64,000 nt of DNA from Vibrio sp. CDRSL-10 TSBA (GTDB lineage Bacteria > Pseudomonadota > Gammaproteobacteria > Enterobacterales > Vibrionaceae). Positions 39,896-50,540 of the stretch are shown one piece after another; positions within the stretch are counted from its first letter, which is position 1, and every line of letters begins with the position of its first letter. The notes beneath the pieces were generated by a model. That model saw only the letters and a list, made by a program, of their open reading frames with translations, was not told the DNA's origin and did not search any database. Position numbers and translations under genes: made by a program. The stretch is from assembly GCA_039696685.1 (NCBI GenBank), contig CP155566.1:1488001-1552000 (forward strand). The letters are read 5' to 3'.

Positions 39896-40681
39896 ATGAA
39901 ACAATCATTCGAAGGTCAGGTGGTGTTGGTAACCGGTGCTGCACGGGGAATCGGTCTGAGTGTGGTGGAGTTGCTTCTGCAACATGAGGCGCGGGTGTTG
40001 GCGACGGATATCAATATGGAAACCCTACTGGATAACACCGAGTCATTACGCACAACCTTTGCCGGGCATTTACATTGTGCCGCGCTGGATGTGTCACGTC
40101 CTGAAACGTCACAAGAACACATCAGAGTATTACGCCAGCATTTCGGGCAGATTGATCATCTGGTGAGCTGTGCCGGTATTCTGCATCCGGGGATGCTGAG
40201 GGATATGCCTTTTGCTCAGGTACACGACACGTTTATGGTCAACACCTTTGGCATATTGGGTGTTATGCAGGCGCTAAGCAGCGAAATGCAGCAGGCCGGC
40301 CGGGGCTCGATGGTGGTCGTAGGGTCGAATGCAGCCAATACTCCACGGCCCAATATGGGAGCTTATGCTGCATCAAAATCCGCCCTGCACATGTTAGTGA
40401 AGTGCATGGCCATTGAGCTGGCGCCCTATGGTGTGCGTTGCAATCTGGTCAGCCCGGGGTCAACCCGTACTGATATGCAGATGCAGTTGTGGAACGATCA
40501 CTATGGTGAAGCGCAAGTGATTGCTGGTGATAGCAGCCAGTACCGCCTGGGGATTCCGCTGCAAAAACTGGCTGAGCCTGAAGATATCGCGCGCAGTATC
40601 CTGTTTCTGCTTTCTGACGCAGCCAACCATATAACCATGCATGACCTGCGCGTTGATGGTGGTGCAACACTCGACAACTAA
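39896..40681 (+). CDS. vibA: 2,3-dihydro-2,3-dihydroxybenzoate dehydrogenase (VibA/EntA-like)
   Basis: Intact 261-residue SDR starting at ATG 39896 after AAGGAGTCATATCA. It has VLVTGAARGIGLSVVELLL (cofactor site), SCAGILHPG, the catalytic Ser in MVVVGSNAANTPRP and YAASKSALHMLVKC, and ends with DLRVDGGATL. The N in SNAANTPR and the position within the siderophore locus identify it as the EntA-type enzyme that oxidises dihydro-DHB to DHB with NAD+. It is followed after 103 bases by the large NRPS gene in the same direction. Confidence 0.93.
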   Translation: MKQSFEGQVVLVTGAARGIGLSVVELLLQHEARVLATDINMETLLDNTESLRTTFAGHLHCAALDVSRPETSQEHIRVLRQHFGQIDHLVSCAGILHPGMLRDMPFAQVHDTFMVNTFGILGVMQALSSEMQQAGRGSMVVVGSNAANTPRPNMGAYAASKSALHMLVKCMAIELAPYGVRCNLVSPGSTRTDMQMQLWNDHYGEAQVIAGDSSQYRLGIPLQKLAEPEDIARSILFLLSDAANHITMHDLRVDGGATLDN

Positions 40682-40784
40682 AGATATCCAATCCGAACCA
40701 TTTTAAATCAGAGCCAACCGGGACGTCGTGTGACAGCCCGAAAGTTTTTATCTGAGGAACTCAAACGAAAGTGAGTGAAGCACG

Positions 40785-43700
40785 ATGTATGATTTGACGA
40801 CATTACAGGCTGCCTATTGGGTGGGCAGACAGAGCCACGATTTACAGGCGGGAGATTCTGCCCATTTATACGTGGAATTTGATGGTGTGGGGATTGACCT
40901 TGAACGCCTGTCCGATGCAGTTGAGCGGATATTTGAGCATCATCCCGTGTTGCGTATGACGGTGTCGGAGACGGGCACATGGTCGGTCAGCGAACAGTCT
41001 CAATGGCATCAGTTACGGATTCGGGACTGGCGTGACTTAACTCGTAAGCAGTGCGATCAGCAGTTGACCGAGCTGAGGCAATCCAAAACCCATCAACGGC
41101 TAGCCATTGACGATGGACAAGCGGCTGAATTCAGTTTGACACTCTTACCCGATCATGGCTTCCGTTTTCATATTGATGTCGACATGATTGCAGCTGATGC
41201 TCCGGGTTTTCGTACTCTCGTACACGATTTAGTTGCCTTATATCACGATCAGGGAATGCGCTTGGCCCGGCCATCATTCACCGTCTTCCTGGCCGGGGTG
41301 CAGGACAACGAGACGCTGACTGCGCTGCAACAACGTGATCGGAAGTACTGGCAGTCTAAGCTGGAGAATATTGCTCCGGCACCGGTATTGCCTGGCCAGA
41401 ACAATAATGCGTGTCGCGGTACCGGCAGTGCGCATCACACTGAGCGTCACGCGGTGCAGTTAACCGCCCAGCAGCGTAGCCAGTTGCAGGCATTGGCAAA
41501 CCGCTATCGAATCAGTATAACCACACTATCACTGACCGCATTTAACTGTGTATTGGCACATGCTATCTATCAGGCGACATTCCGGATTAATCTGCCCATG
41601 TTTTATCGTCCGGAGCAATACCAGCACACCGTTGGTGATTTTGCACAGCTTAGCCTGTTCTCGGCTCAGGTGGATTCAGACTGTTCATTACTTGAAATGT
41701 GTGAACAAACACAGCAGCAGTTGACGCAATGTATTGAACACCGTCATTACAGCGGTGTAAATATTATGCGTGATCTGTCCCGTCAGCGCGGCAGTCTGCA
41801 AACCTCGCCCGTGGTGTTTACGTCTGGCTGGGATATTGATGGTGATTTGTTCGCGACAGAAGTACATGACACGCTGGGGGAGTTAGTCTGGTCAAGCTCA
41901 CAAGGGGCACACGTGCTGCTGGACGCACAAATAGTCCCTTACCGGAATGGTGTGCTGATAAACTGGGATGTGCGTGTTGATCAGGTGGCCCCGGCATTTT
42001 ACCAGACTCTGTTTCAGCGCTATGTTGCCCTGCTACAACATATGGCAACCGATCCGGGCTGTATGCTGAAGCAATATCAATATCTAGCAAGTGAACAGAG
42101 CAGCGTTGTAAGTTTGGGTATACCGGAACATACAATGCCGCTTTCCGATTTACAAAAAGCGTATCTGGTGGGTCGACAGACACAATTACCGCTGGGTGGT
42201 GTCGCGATGCAGGATTTTCGCTGTTATCACGGCCATGTTGATATTGTGCAACTACGGACAAGACTGGCGGAGATGGTGGATAAGTTGGCAGTGCTACGAA
42301 CGCATATCGACGAACATCAGCTGGTTCAATGGGTGAGTGAGGAACGCACGCTTAATTTTGAACATTTTGACTGGAGCCATTTAAGTCGGGATGAAGCCAT
42401 CGTTAAAGCAGACGACTTGGTTGCCCGGTGTTCGCATTACCGGCACGACCTGTCGGCATCACCCTGGAAGGTATGGGTCGTTTCATTGCCCGAAGCTGAG
42501 GGAGATGATTCGGCGTTCAGACAGATTGTGCTGACTAGTATGGATGCGCTGATTTCAGATGGTCATTCCATTGCTTACCTGCTGGCCCGTTTACTGGAAA
42601 GCGCTCCCAAGCCTTTGCTAGTGCCGGCTAACCATTCGGATCCGACCGGGGAGATAACGCTTGCTACGGCTGAGAGGGTAAGTGCCGGGCCAGAAACGAG
42701 AGCAGGCTGAGCACTATTGGCGGGATAAGCTGGCCGCGGTCGATACTCCGGTAGCTTTACCCTGGTTACAGCCATTACAGCAGATTTTTGAGCCGCATTA
42801 TGCCAGGCAGACGATTTGTCTGCCGGCACAGCAAACTCAGGCCCTGTTTAAACTTGCCGCAGAGCAGAGGTTATTTGCCAACAGCTTATTGACCGGGTTG
42901 ATTCTGGAGACGTTATCCGCCTGGACCCCACATGGGCAATTGTGTATTGGCTTACCCGTTGCACCGCCACCGCAAGCCGGACGACTGGATAATCATTCAA
43001 GCTTCATCGCGTTGACATACTCTAATGCCCGGTCTGACTTTGCAGACCGGGTCGCTCAGATTCAGCGCGATATCGCCCACGGCGTGGCTCACCTTTCATT
43101 TTCAGGCATTGACCTCAACCGTTTGTTACTCAGCCATTTTGAGTCCGGACATATCCCACTACCTGTGGTGATCACTAATGGACTTGGATGGGAAACGCTT
43201 TGTGACGGAGATAGCGTGCGTCAGCATACCGGGTTGACTCAGACACCTCAGATAGCCATCGATTTTCGTATTACTTACGACGAAGAACGTAATTTGTGTA
43301 TCAGTGCGGATTACGTAACCCAGGCTTTGAGCAAGGAGCAGGTGAAGACCTGGCTGAATGTGATTAACCGAGCGATGCTGGATATGATTGAGTTGCAGGC
43401 GATACAGTGGCGCGCCAATCAACTCGTGCCGTTGGGTCACTATTGTCACAACAGCAGTGCGGTGGTCAATAGTGACCCCTATCTGACTATCATCAGCCAG
43501 CGGCTGTTTTCTTCCGCTGATGACAATACCGCACTCATCAGTGACGGGCAGAGCTGGAGTTATACTGCTCTGGGGCTGCATGTACGCCGGATAATGACGC
43601 ACCTGCAGGGCTTCGGCTTACAACCCGGAGATGTTGTGGCGGTGTGCTTGCCACGCGGTGCAGAACATATCATGGTCAGTGTGGCATGTGCGCTGAGTGG

Positions 43701-45297
43701 ATTGATCTGGGTGCCTGTCGATGAAGCAAGCCCGGCGGAGCGCAAAGCTTATTTACTCTCACACTGTCAGGCGTCACTGGTGGTCACCCGCGGCAGTGAT
43801 GATAGCCACGGCGGTGTGTCGATCGCTGCGCTGACCGGGCCGGTTGATAGTCTAGTGGAGGTTGCTGATGATGAATCACTCAGCCGGTTAAGTGCCAGCG
43901 AAAAGGCGGGGTATTATCTGTATACTTCCGGTACCACAGGTCAGCCTAAATGTGTTGTGGTCAATCATCGTGCAACAGCCAATGTGTTACATCATACACG
44001 GAAACAATGGCAGGTGACCGAACAGGATGTATTCATCTCAGTCACACCTTTGCATCATGATATGTCAGTGTTTGATGTGTTCGGTTCTTTGTCTGCCGGT
44101 GCCACTCTGGTCATTCCGGATGCTGACTCAGACAAGGATGCGTTATACTGGAATGAGTTGGTTTCTAGTTACGGTGTCACAGTTTGGTGCTCGGTTCCGG
44201 CTATTCTGGAAATGTTGCTCGCCTGTCAATCTCCCGGACAGGGTCACACGTTACGTCTGATCGCTCAGGGAGGGGATTACATAAAACCACAGACTATTCA
44301 GACGTTACGGGATACATTACCCGAAGCCCGGCTGTTTTCCCTGGGAGGGCCAACAGAAACTACGATCTGGAGTATCTGGCATGAGATTTCTGCTGCTGAT
44401 CGTCAGATTATTCCCTATGGACGGCCATTACCCGGCAATCAATACTACATCGTCGATCAGGCTCATCGGCATTGTCCCACCGGTGTGGAAGGGCGCATTG
44501 TCACCGCCGGTGTTAATCTTGCGCTGGGCTATCTGGTTGAGGGCGAAATTGACCAGACGGATTTTATTCAGCTTGAGAGCCCGTCGGGACAAGTTGTCCG
44601 TGCCTTTAAGACTGGTGATCAGGGCTATTATCGCGATGACGGCACCATTATTTTCTCCGGACGGGTGAATGGATACGTTAAAGTACGCGGGGTGCGGGTT
44701 TCTCTGCCTGATATTGAACAACAGTTATTGGCGACTGGCCGGGTCCGCGATCTGGCCGTCATCGATTATCTGGACCCGCGCAGTAATGACATCGGTCTGG
44801 CTCTGTTTTATGTCTGCCAGGATACAAAGCAAATCAGTGCTTCTGAGTGGCGAACACTTATCCGGCAACGGTTACCAGCGTCTCACCTGCCGCAGCAATT
44901 TATTGCACTGCAGCAGTTTCCGCTCTCTGCGAACGGAAAAAAAGACAGGCGTGCACTGAAGGCCCGGTTAGAAGCACCAGAGTACCCTGAACCGGCTCAT
45001 CTCGCCGTTTGCTCAGACCACAGCACGCAAGCACCTGCTCGCACTGGGAGGGAGGACCATGCGTCGAGCTCATCACATTGTCGACAGGTGATTGACATTT
45101 ATCAGCGTGTATTGGGCCTTGATGCTGCGTTGTTGAGTGAACACAGTGAATTTATCGCGGCAGGTTTATTGCCTTCACACATCAAAACCGTGGCGGAAGA
45201 GCTGACTAGCCACTTTGGCCTGCCCGTCAATGCCCGCAACTTGCTGAGTTGTAAAAATGCCGCTCAGGTAGTGACATTATTGCAGCAAGCAGAGTAG
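40785..45297 (+). CDS. VibF-like NRPS, N-terminal portion: Cy-Cy-A plus a degenerate carrier; one apparent frameshift
   Basis: About 1503 residues after repair. Cyclization domain 1 (about 1-440) has the hallmark VDMIAADAPGF near residue 133, with Gly where the last Ser of DxxxxDxxS is usual. Cyclization domain 2 (about 450-890) has DALISDGHS near 587. The adenylation domain (about 900-1400) shows YLYTSGTTGQPKCVV, FSLGGPTETTIWS, FKTGDQGYYRDDG and LSANGKKDRRAL; threonine is the expected substrate. The final 75 residues resemble a carrier but read AAGLLPSHIKT, with the serine one place off. The frame breaks at GAAAC 42693-42697; repair gives SAGPEREQAEHYWRDKL. VibF of V. cholerae continues with C-PCP-C; here these domains are encoded at 54.3 kb. 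Confidence 0.88.
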
Positions 45298-45301
45298 CTA
45301 A

Positions 45302-45334
45302 GTGAAAAAGCCGACCTGAGGTCGGCTTTTTCAC
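45302..45334. terminator. Bidirectional terminator between the NRPS gene and vibH
   Basis: GTGAAAAAGCCGACC pairs perfectly with GGTCGGCTTTTTCAC (15 bp) around a TGA loop. The internal A- and T-runs let it act for both converging genes. Confidence 0.93.
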
Positions 45335-45365
45335 GGGCAATAGGTCAGCATGCGCCAGGTACTGG

Positions 45366-46724
45366 TTACGACGACGCCCGTTCGAGGGCCTGATAGAGTT
45401 TTTCCACGGGCTGATGCAGATAATCCTGATTTAGTCCTAACTGCAGAAAACGCTGGATACGTTCTGCGTGAGGGTTGAATTCGTTTTCCGGGTGCGCGTG
45501 CGAGTCAGCATCCAGGCACAGCAGCAAGTTGTCGCCATTCGTGCGACCGCGAAAAGTCAGATTGAATCCGTCAGCCGGGCCACTGGTAATCACGTGATGT
45601 CTGACTTCGCAATCGGCGAACTCGGGCGGATCAAAAGGAAGTACATTAATAAACGGTGAGAAGAAATAGCGACTGTTTTGTGTGACCCCCTGATCGCGGG
45701 CAATCTGTTCAATCCGATAACGGCCGTGTGCGTATAACTTGCGCAGTTGCTTGCCGTTTTCGATCAAATAGTCATTGAGCGTCACTTGTGGATTCACAGA
45801 GACATACAGTGGCAGAATATTGACCATCAAGGCTGGCATGTAAGCCCCGACACTGCCCCAACGGCTCATAAACGGTATCCACAGTGGCATGGTATTTTCC
45901 TGACCGAGATAATCCGAGGCCAGGTAGCGATGCATATACAGCCCGGACAGACCAACCAGTAAATCCGGCCAGCCCATACCGACCTGCTGCGCCAAATCGC
46001 GCAGTTGTTCACTGGTCCGGTTGCTCAGCTCATGGTGCATGTGCAATGTGTGCTCATCACCGTTATCTTCTTCCTTATCGAGAACGGTCAACCGGGCTGG
46101 ATGAGACAAATAGTCATTCCAAAAGCGTTTATCGGTCTGATAACGGTTACTGGCCTGATAACTGTGTTCTTCATCCACAAAACTTCTGAAGGCGTTAAAC
46201 GGTTTGCCTTTGTCTCTCTGGGTAAGGTAATGCTGATAAAGCGCGGCGCAGCGTTGCTCAAATAAAGTCATCCCAAATCCGTCCATCACGATATGGTGTG
46301 CTCTCAAATACCACACATAGTGATCATCGGCCAATTTCATTAACCATTGCGCGGAGAGAGGATCCTGCAGCAAATTGAGTCGCGCATTCACATCTTGCCG
46401 CATGGCGGTTTCTGCAGCAGCAAGCGGCTCCGGACTGCAAGTGAAATCGTAAAATGTAACCTGCGGTATCAGCGTTGCGTCGTGTGCCTGGAGCGGCGTT
46501 TGCCCGTCTTCGGCAAGACGAAAGCGCAGCGACAAGACGTCGGTTTCGATAGCGGTTTGTGCAATAGCACGCTGCAGAGCTGAGGCATCAATGTCACCTT
46601 TCAGTTCGATCGAGTGCGCCACCGTGGATAGGGGCTCATCAGGGTAAAGGGCGAATTCTTCCCAGAAATCAAGTTGCGGCAGCGTTAGCGGCATCCATTG
46701 AAGTGTTGAACCATTCACTGACAT
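45366..46724 (-). CDS. vibH: Free-standing condensation enzyme (VibH-like amide synthase)
   Basis: I take ATG 46724 (MSVNGSTLQWMPLTLPQ), which has AAAGG seven bases upstream, over ATGs at 46745 and 46760. The 452-residue protein is a single NRPS condensation domain: LTLPQLDFWEEFALYP is the C1 motif, and RAHHIVMDGFGMTLFEQR carries the complete HHxxxDG active site. In V. cholerae VibH joins DHB on VibB to free norspermidine, and the size fits. It lies alone on the minus strand with a strong Fur-box-like site about 120 bases upstream. The polyamine acceptor here is inferred. Confidence 0.92.
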   Translation of the reverse strand: MSVNGSTLQWMPLTLPQLDFWEEFALYPDEPLSTVAHSIELKGDIDASALQRAIAQTAIETDVLSLRFRLAEDGQTPLQAHDATLIPQVTFYDFTCSPEPLAAAETAMRQDVNARLNLLQDPLSAQWLMKLADDHYVWYLRAHHIVMDGFGMTLFEQRCAALYQHYLTQRDKGKPFNAFRSFVDEEHSYQASNRYQTDKRFWNDYLSHPARLTVLDKEEDNGDEHTLHMHHELSNRTSEQLRDLAQQVGMGWPDLLVGLSGLYMHRYLASDYLGQENTMPLWIPFMSRWGSVGAYMPALMVNILPLYVSVNPQVTLNDYLIENGKQLRKLYAHGRYRIEQIARDQGVTQNSRYFFSPFINVLPFDPPEFADCEVRHHVITSGPADGFNLTFRGRTNGDNLLLCLDADSHAHPENEFNPHAERIQRFLQLGLNQDYLHQPVEKLYQALERASS

Positions 46725-46837
46725 GTCAAAGCCTTTTGTTGTCATTATCATTAGTCTCAAACGCGCCCGACAAGCGCGTCATAAAGCTGACATCTGTTGG
46801 TGTCAGCTTCATCCATCTTAACCCTGAATATATAGTT

Positions 46838-46858
46838 AGCAATGATTATCATTTGCAT
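46838..46858. promoter_or_regulatory. Fur-box-like operator upstream of vibH
   Basis: The core AATGATTATCATTT (46841-46854) is an excellent match to the Fur consensus (AAATGATAATCATT on the other strand). It is located between the end of the monooxygenase gene and vibH, so vibH has its own iron-regulated promoter. Confidence 0.82.
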
Positions 46859-46894
46859 TAATGTCAAAGTTTACGGACTTAGATCTCGACACAC

Positions 46895-48200
46895 TTAAAT
46901 CTCAAGATGGTCACGCAGAGTTTGGCCATTGTATTCACGGCGAAATAAGCCTGCCTCAGCCAGTTTGGGTATCAATTGATCAAAAAACAGATCAACGGAT
47001 TGCCAGGACCCGCCGGGAAACCGCAATAAAACCGTCAGCGGCACCAGCCTGAACACGCTCAATAATCGAATTGAACGCATCTTCAACGGTACCAATCACT
47101 ATCCAGTGGGCAGAACCAATGACTTCAGGGCGTTGCAGCAGCGCTTCCACGGTCGGGGACTCGCGTTCGATCAAACGTCGCAGCAGTTGGCTATGGGTTT
47201 GACTGCGCACTTGCGTTGGCTGGGCGGGTAACATTTCGGCACTGATTCTTTGTTTGAGTGGGAGCTGGCTGAGATCAATGCCCAGAGCTTCCTGTACGTA
47301 GGCGTATTTACGCGCAATATCGATACTGGCATGGGTTTCTCGGTGCAAAGCTTCAGCTTCTTCTCTGGTGTGTGCCAAATACAAAGAAAGTCCGGGCAGA
47401 ACTTTAACCGCATCGGATGGTCGTCCCTGTTGTAGGGCGCGGCGCTGTAAGTCAGCGCGTAACTCGACGCCGGCTTCGATGTCTGGTGTCGCGGCAAAAA
47501 TCGCATCCGCAATTCCCGCAGCAAACTGGCGGCCTGAATCAGACGCGCCGGCCTGAAACAGCGGAATATCGCCGCCCGGATAGCGGGGTACGTTGAGTGG
47601 TCCTTGGACCTTAAAGTAATCTCCTTGGTGATTTATCGCCTGGATCTGGCTGGTGTCGGCGTAATCACCGTTGGTTTTGTCTGCATGAATCGCTTCGTGA
47701 GGGTAGCTGTTCCACAGCCGTCGTACGACGTCTGTGAATTCGCGTGCTTTGAGGTAGCGATCTTCAGAGGGCATCATTGAGGCGTGACCAAAGTTCTGAT
47801 GACCGTCAATCGCTGTGACCACATTCCAGCCGACACGTCCTTTGGTCACCCAGTTAAGAGACTGTAACTGACGCGCAACGACATAGGGTGGGTTAAAGGT
47901 GGTCGATGCCGTCGCGACCAACCCGATATATTCGGTTTCACGCGCCACGGTGGCCAGTAACACCATAGGATCCAGGCTGCTGAAGCCTGGTTCTGTAGCC
48001 ACGGCATGGGTGGCAAGAAACAAGGTATCGGGGCGAAACAGAAAATCAAGTTTTGCCCGTTCGGCTCGCCTGGCCAGTTCGACATACAGATCGGTGTCGT
48101 AAAGGCGTTCAATTCCGCTGTCGGCTCGGCGCCATCCGTTTTTAGTCAGCCAGCTCACCGCCAGCGCCATTCCTATGCATAAAGGTTTGGGAGAACTCAT
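46895..48200 (-). CDS. Luciferase-like FMN-dependent monooxygenase (NtaA/SnaA/DmoA family), one apparent frameshift
   Basis: Starts at 48200; about 434 residues after repair. The bacterial-luciferase fold is recognised by FRPDTLFLATHAV, PMVLLATVARETEYIGLVAT, STTFNPPYVVARQLQSLN, KGRVGWNVVTAIDGHQNFGH and IPLFQAGASDSGRQFAA, typical of the nitrilotriacetate/sulfone/pristinamycin monooxygenase group. On the coding strand the frame breaks at GTTTC (bases 47017-47021); deleting a T gives GFIAVPGGSWQSVDLFF and extends the protein to 46895. Such enzymes need a partner flavin reductase; none is adjacent except possibly ViuB, which is speculative. Its role inside a siderophore locus is unknown; no Fur box is visible at its own start. 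Confidence 0.85.
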
Positions 48201-48553
48201 GGTCAGGGTCCTTATTGTTTGAGGGGCAGCGATAAACCAGGCCAGCTCATCAGCGGGGGACAGTACTGGATCATCTAATCCGCAATATTTGGCTTTTCTG
48301 GCCTGTCGTGATGAGTCGTCGCTTCGTTTACCGCTGTTGTATATGTGAAAATGTCGCTCTTTTTGTGTTCGCTTGTTGAACTGAGTGCATAGTTGTGTGT
48401 AGCATAATTAGTCACCGTTGAGTGCCACGATTGATTTTTCCACCCTCTCCGCCATGGGTTAGAAACGTTCGCACTGTAAGAGGCCTCTTGTTCCGGGCAT
48501 GATCTCCGTCTGTTTGAATCGTCTTTTTAACTGATGTTGGACTACATTAATGT
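48201..48553. other. Divergent intergenic region between monooxygenase and viuP
   Basis: About 350 bases without a supported gene. It must contain the start signals for the minus-strand monooxygenase and part of the viuP promoter. I see no second Fur-like motif near the monooxygenase end and no strong hairpin. Confidence 0.4.
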
Positions 48554-48584
48554 AATGAGAATCACAATGATAATAAATATCATT
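48554..48584. promoter_or_regulatory. Fur-box-like operator overlapping the viuP start codon
   Basis: AATGAGAATCACAATGATAAT runs into AATGATAATAAATATCATT (48566-48584), a near-perfect inverted repeat with AATGATA and TATCATT arms. The predicted viuP ATG at 48567, and the alternative at 48555, both lie inside this site, which is an unusual place for an operator. Confidence 0.75.
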
Positions 48585-49506
48585 AAGAAATTTATATTTA
48601 TTTTAATCGTCATGAGTTTTCCACTCAAAGCGCATGAGTGGCCGAGAACTTTTGTCAATGCTGATGGTTCAGAAACAGTACTGCATGGGCCGGCGACACG
48701 CATTCTTTCCACTTCAGTCTCTATTACCGGGACATTGTTAGCCGTGGACGCGCCCGTGATCGCTAGTGCCACAGCCACCAATGGTGAATATTTTAGTCAG
48801 TGGCAGAGTATTGCTGAGAAAAGGGGAGTTGAACGCTTGTGGCCCGCTGGTAGTGTCGATCTGGAGATGGTGTATGCCTATCAGCCTGATTTAATCATCG
48901 TTTCCCTTGGCGGGGCGGATTCAGCCTTGGGGCAACTGGATGAATTGCGTCAAATTGCGCCAACCGTGGTTCTGGACTACGGTGGTCAAAATTGGCAGCA
49001 ACTGGCACACAGGATTGGTCAGGCCACCGGATTGGAACAGCAGGTGCAGCGTAAGATCCAAACCTTTGATCATTATGTTAAGGCAATCCGGTCCAATCTC
49101 GAATTGCCACCGGGTAAGGTCAATATCATCAGCTATAACGGGGCGGGTGTCACCAACCCAATAGCCACACCGGATGGTTCACATGGCATGTTGTTGCGAG
49201 CGCTGGGCTTTGATGTTGAAGGTCCAGATCCGGCTTGGCAGACCGGACCGGGGAATTTGAATGACTTTGTTCGGTCTCATTATGAACATCTGACCCAAAT
49301 GACAGCACCGACGACGTTTCTTGTTTAATGCTACAGATGAGAAAGTGCCGCAGTTCGTTAATGATCCGGTTTTGGCCAACTTGCCATCGGTCAAAACCGG
49401 ACAGGTATATGGGTTAGGTGCCAATTCATTCCGGATTGATTATTTCAGTGCAATGGAAATCGTCGACTCAATTCAAGCGCGATTTAGCCGCCGGGCTGCA
49501 CGATGA
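48567..49506 (+). CDS. viuP: Periplasmic ferric-siderophore-binding protein (ViuP-like), one apparent frameshift
   Basis: ATG 48567 gives a good signal peptide (MIINIIKKFIFILIVMSFPL, then KA before HEWP); ATG 48555 is possible, and ATG 48612 would lose it. Repaired length is about 312 residues. The class III binding-protein fold is shown by TRILSTSVSITGTLLAVDAP, AYQPDLIIVSLGGADSALG and PGKVNIISYNGAGVTNPIA. It should bring ferric siderophore from ViuA to the ViuDG permease. The frame breaks at GTTTC 49316-49320; removing a T gives APTTFLFNATDEKVPQF. The end overlaps viuD by four bases (ATGA). Confidence 0.88.
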
Positions 49507-50540
49507 CCACTGATATCCTCAATCATATGCCGATGCATCGCCGCAGTTTCAGACAACGATGGGGGTTAGTGTTCTTGCTGAGCCTGCTAATGATATGCGT
49601 TTGCTGCAGCGTATTTATTGGTACCCGTTTTGTGGCGCCATCGGTTACCTGGCAAGCGCTGATTGCGTTTGACCCCGGCAACAGTCAGCATTTGCTGGTA
49701 CATCATTTACGAATTCCGCGCACTTTGCTGGCAATAGTGGTCGGCAGTGCTTTAGGCATCGCCGGGACTATGATGCAGGCACTGACCCGCAACCCCCTCG
49801 CTGATCCAGGTGTATTGGGTGTGAATGCTGGCGCAACGGTGGCGATTGTCAGCGCGATTGCGCTATTTGGTGTCACTGATGTACTTGGCTACATGTGGTT
49901 TGGTTTACTGGGCGCTAGCCTGGCTGGTGGGGCGGTTTATCTGCTGGCGGGGTTGAGGCAGGACATCAATCCGGTCCGTGTTGTATTAGCGGGATCGGCG
50001 TTGTCCGTGGTGTTGCTGGCGCTGACCCACATTATCACGGTAAATAGTGAACAGGCAGTATTTGATCAGTTCCGCCACTGGGCCGTGGGCTCCTTGCAGG
50101 GGCGAGGCTACGCCGTGCTGTGGCCGGTGTCGGCTCTGGTGGTGATCGGCATAGCCGTATCCTGGGGATTAAGAGAAGCACTTAATACGGTGGCCTTGGG
50201 GCAAGATGTTGGTGAGGCTCTGGGGGCCAGCCCGCAGCGCATTTGGTTGCTGGCAGCTGTGGTTATCATCATTCTGAGCGGGGCGGCGACATCGGCCGCG
50301 GGTCCCTTGAGCTTTATCGGTTTGATAGCCCCGCATATGGCCCGATTCCTGGTTGGGCCGGATCATCGTTGGTTATTGCCTTATGCGATGATCATCGCCG
50401 CGTTATTGACCGTGATTGCCGATATTCTTGGCCGTATCATTGGCTATCCCGATGAGATCAGTGTCGGGATTATGGTGGCATTAATTGGTGGTCCGTTCTT
50501 TGTGATACTGGTGAGAAAATGGAAGATTGCACAATTGTGA
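49503..50540 (+). CDS. viuD: Ferric-siderophore ABC transporter permease (FecCD family, ViuD-like)
   Basis: Intact 345 residues starting at ATG 49503, which overlaps the viuP stop. About nine to ten hydrophobic segments; family motifs include LRIPRTLLAIVVGSALGIAG, MMQALTRNPLADPGVLGVNA and SAAGPLSFIGLIAPHMARFL. With the next gene it forms the inner-membrane channel for the ferric siderophore. The order binding protein-permease-permease matches ViuPDG of V. cholerae. The gene overlaps viuG by 22 bases. Confidence 0.92.
   Translation: MTTDILNHMPMHRRSFRQRWGLVFLLSLLMICVCCSVFIGTRFVAPSVTWQALIAFDPGNSQHLLVHHLRIPRTLLAIVVGSALGIAGTMMQALTRNPLADPGVLGVNAGATVAIVSAIALFGVTDVLGYMWFGLLGASLAGGAVYLLAGLRQDINPVRVVLAGSALSVVLLALTHIITVNSEQAVFDQFRHWAVGSLQGRGYAVLWPVSALVVIGIAVSWGLREALNTVALGQDVGEALGASPQRIWLLAAVVIIILSGAATSAAGPLSFIGLIAPHMARFLVGPDHRWLLPYAMIIAALLTVIADILGRIIGYPDEISVGIMVALIGGPFFVILVRKWKIAQL

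Noticed and set aside
46992..48200. Monooxygenase ending at 46992
   Set aside because: That end cuts off the PGGS-containing C-terminus typical of the family, which is present in the next frame after one-base repair.
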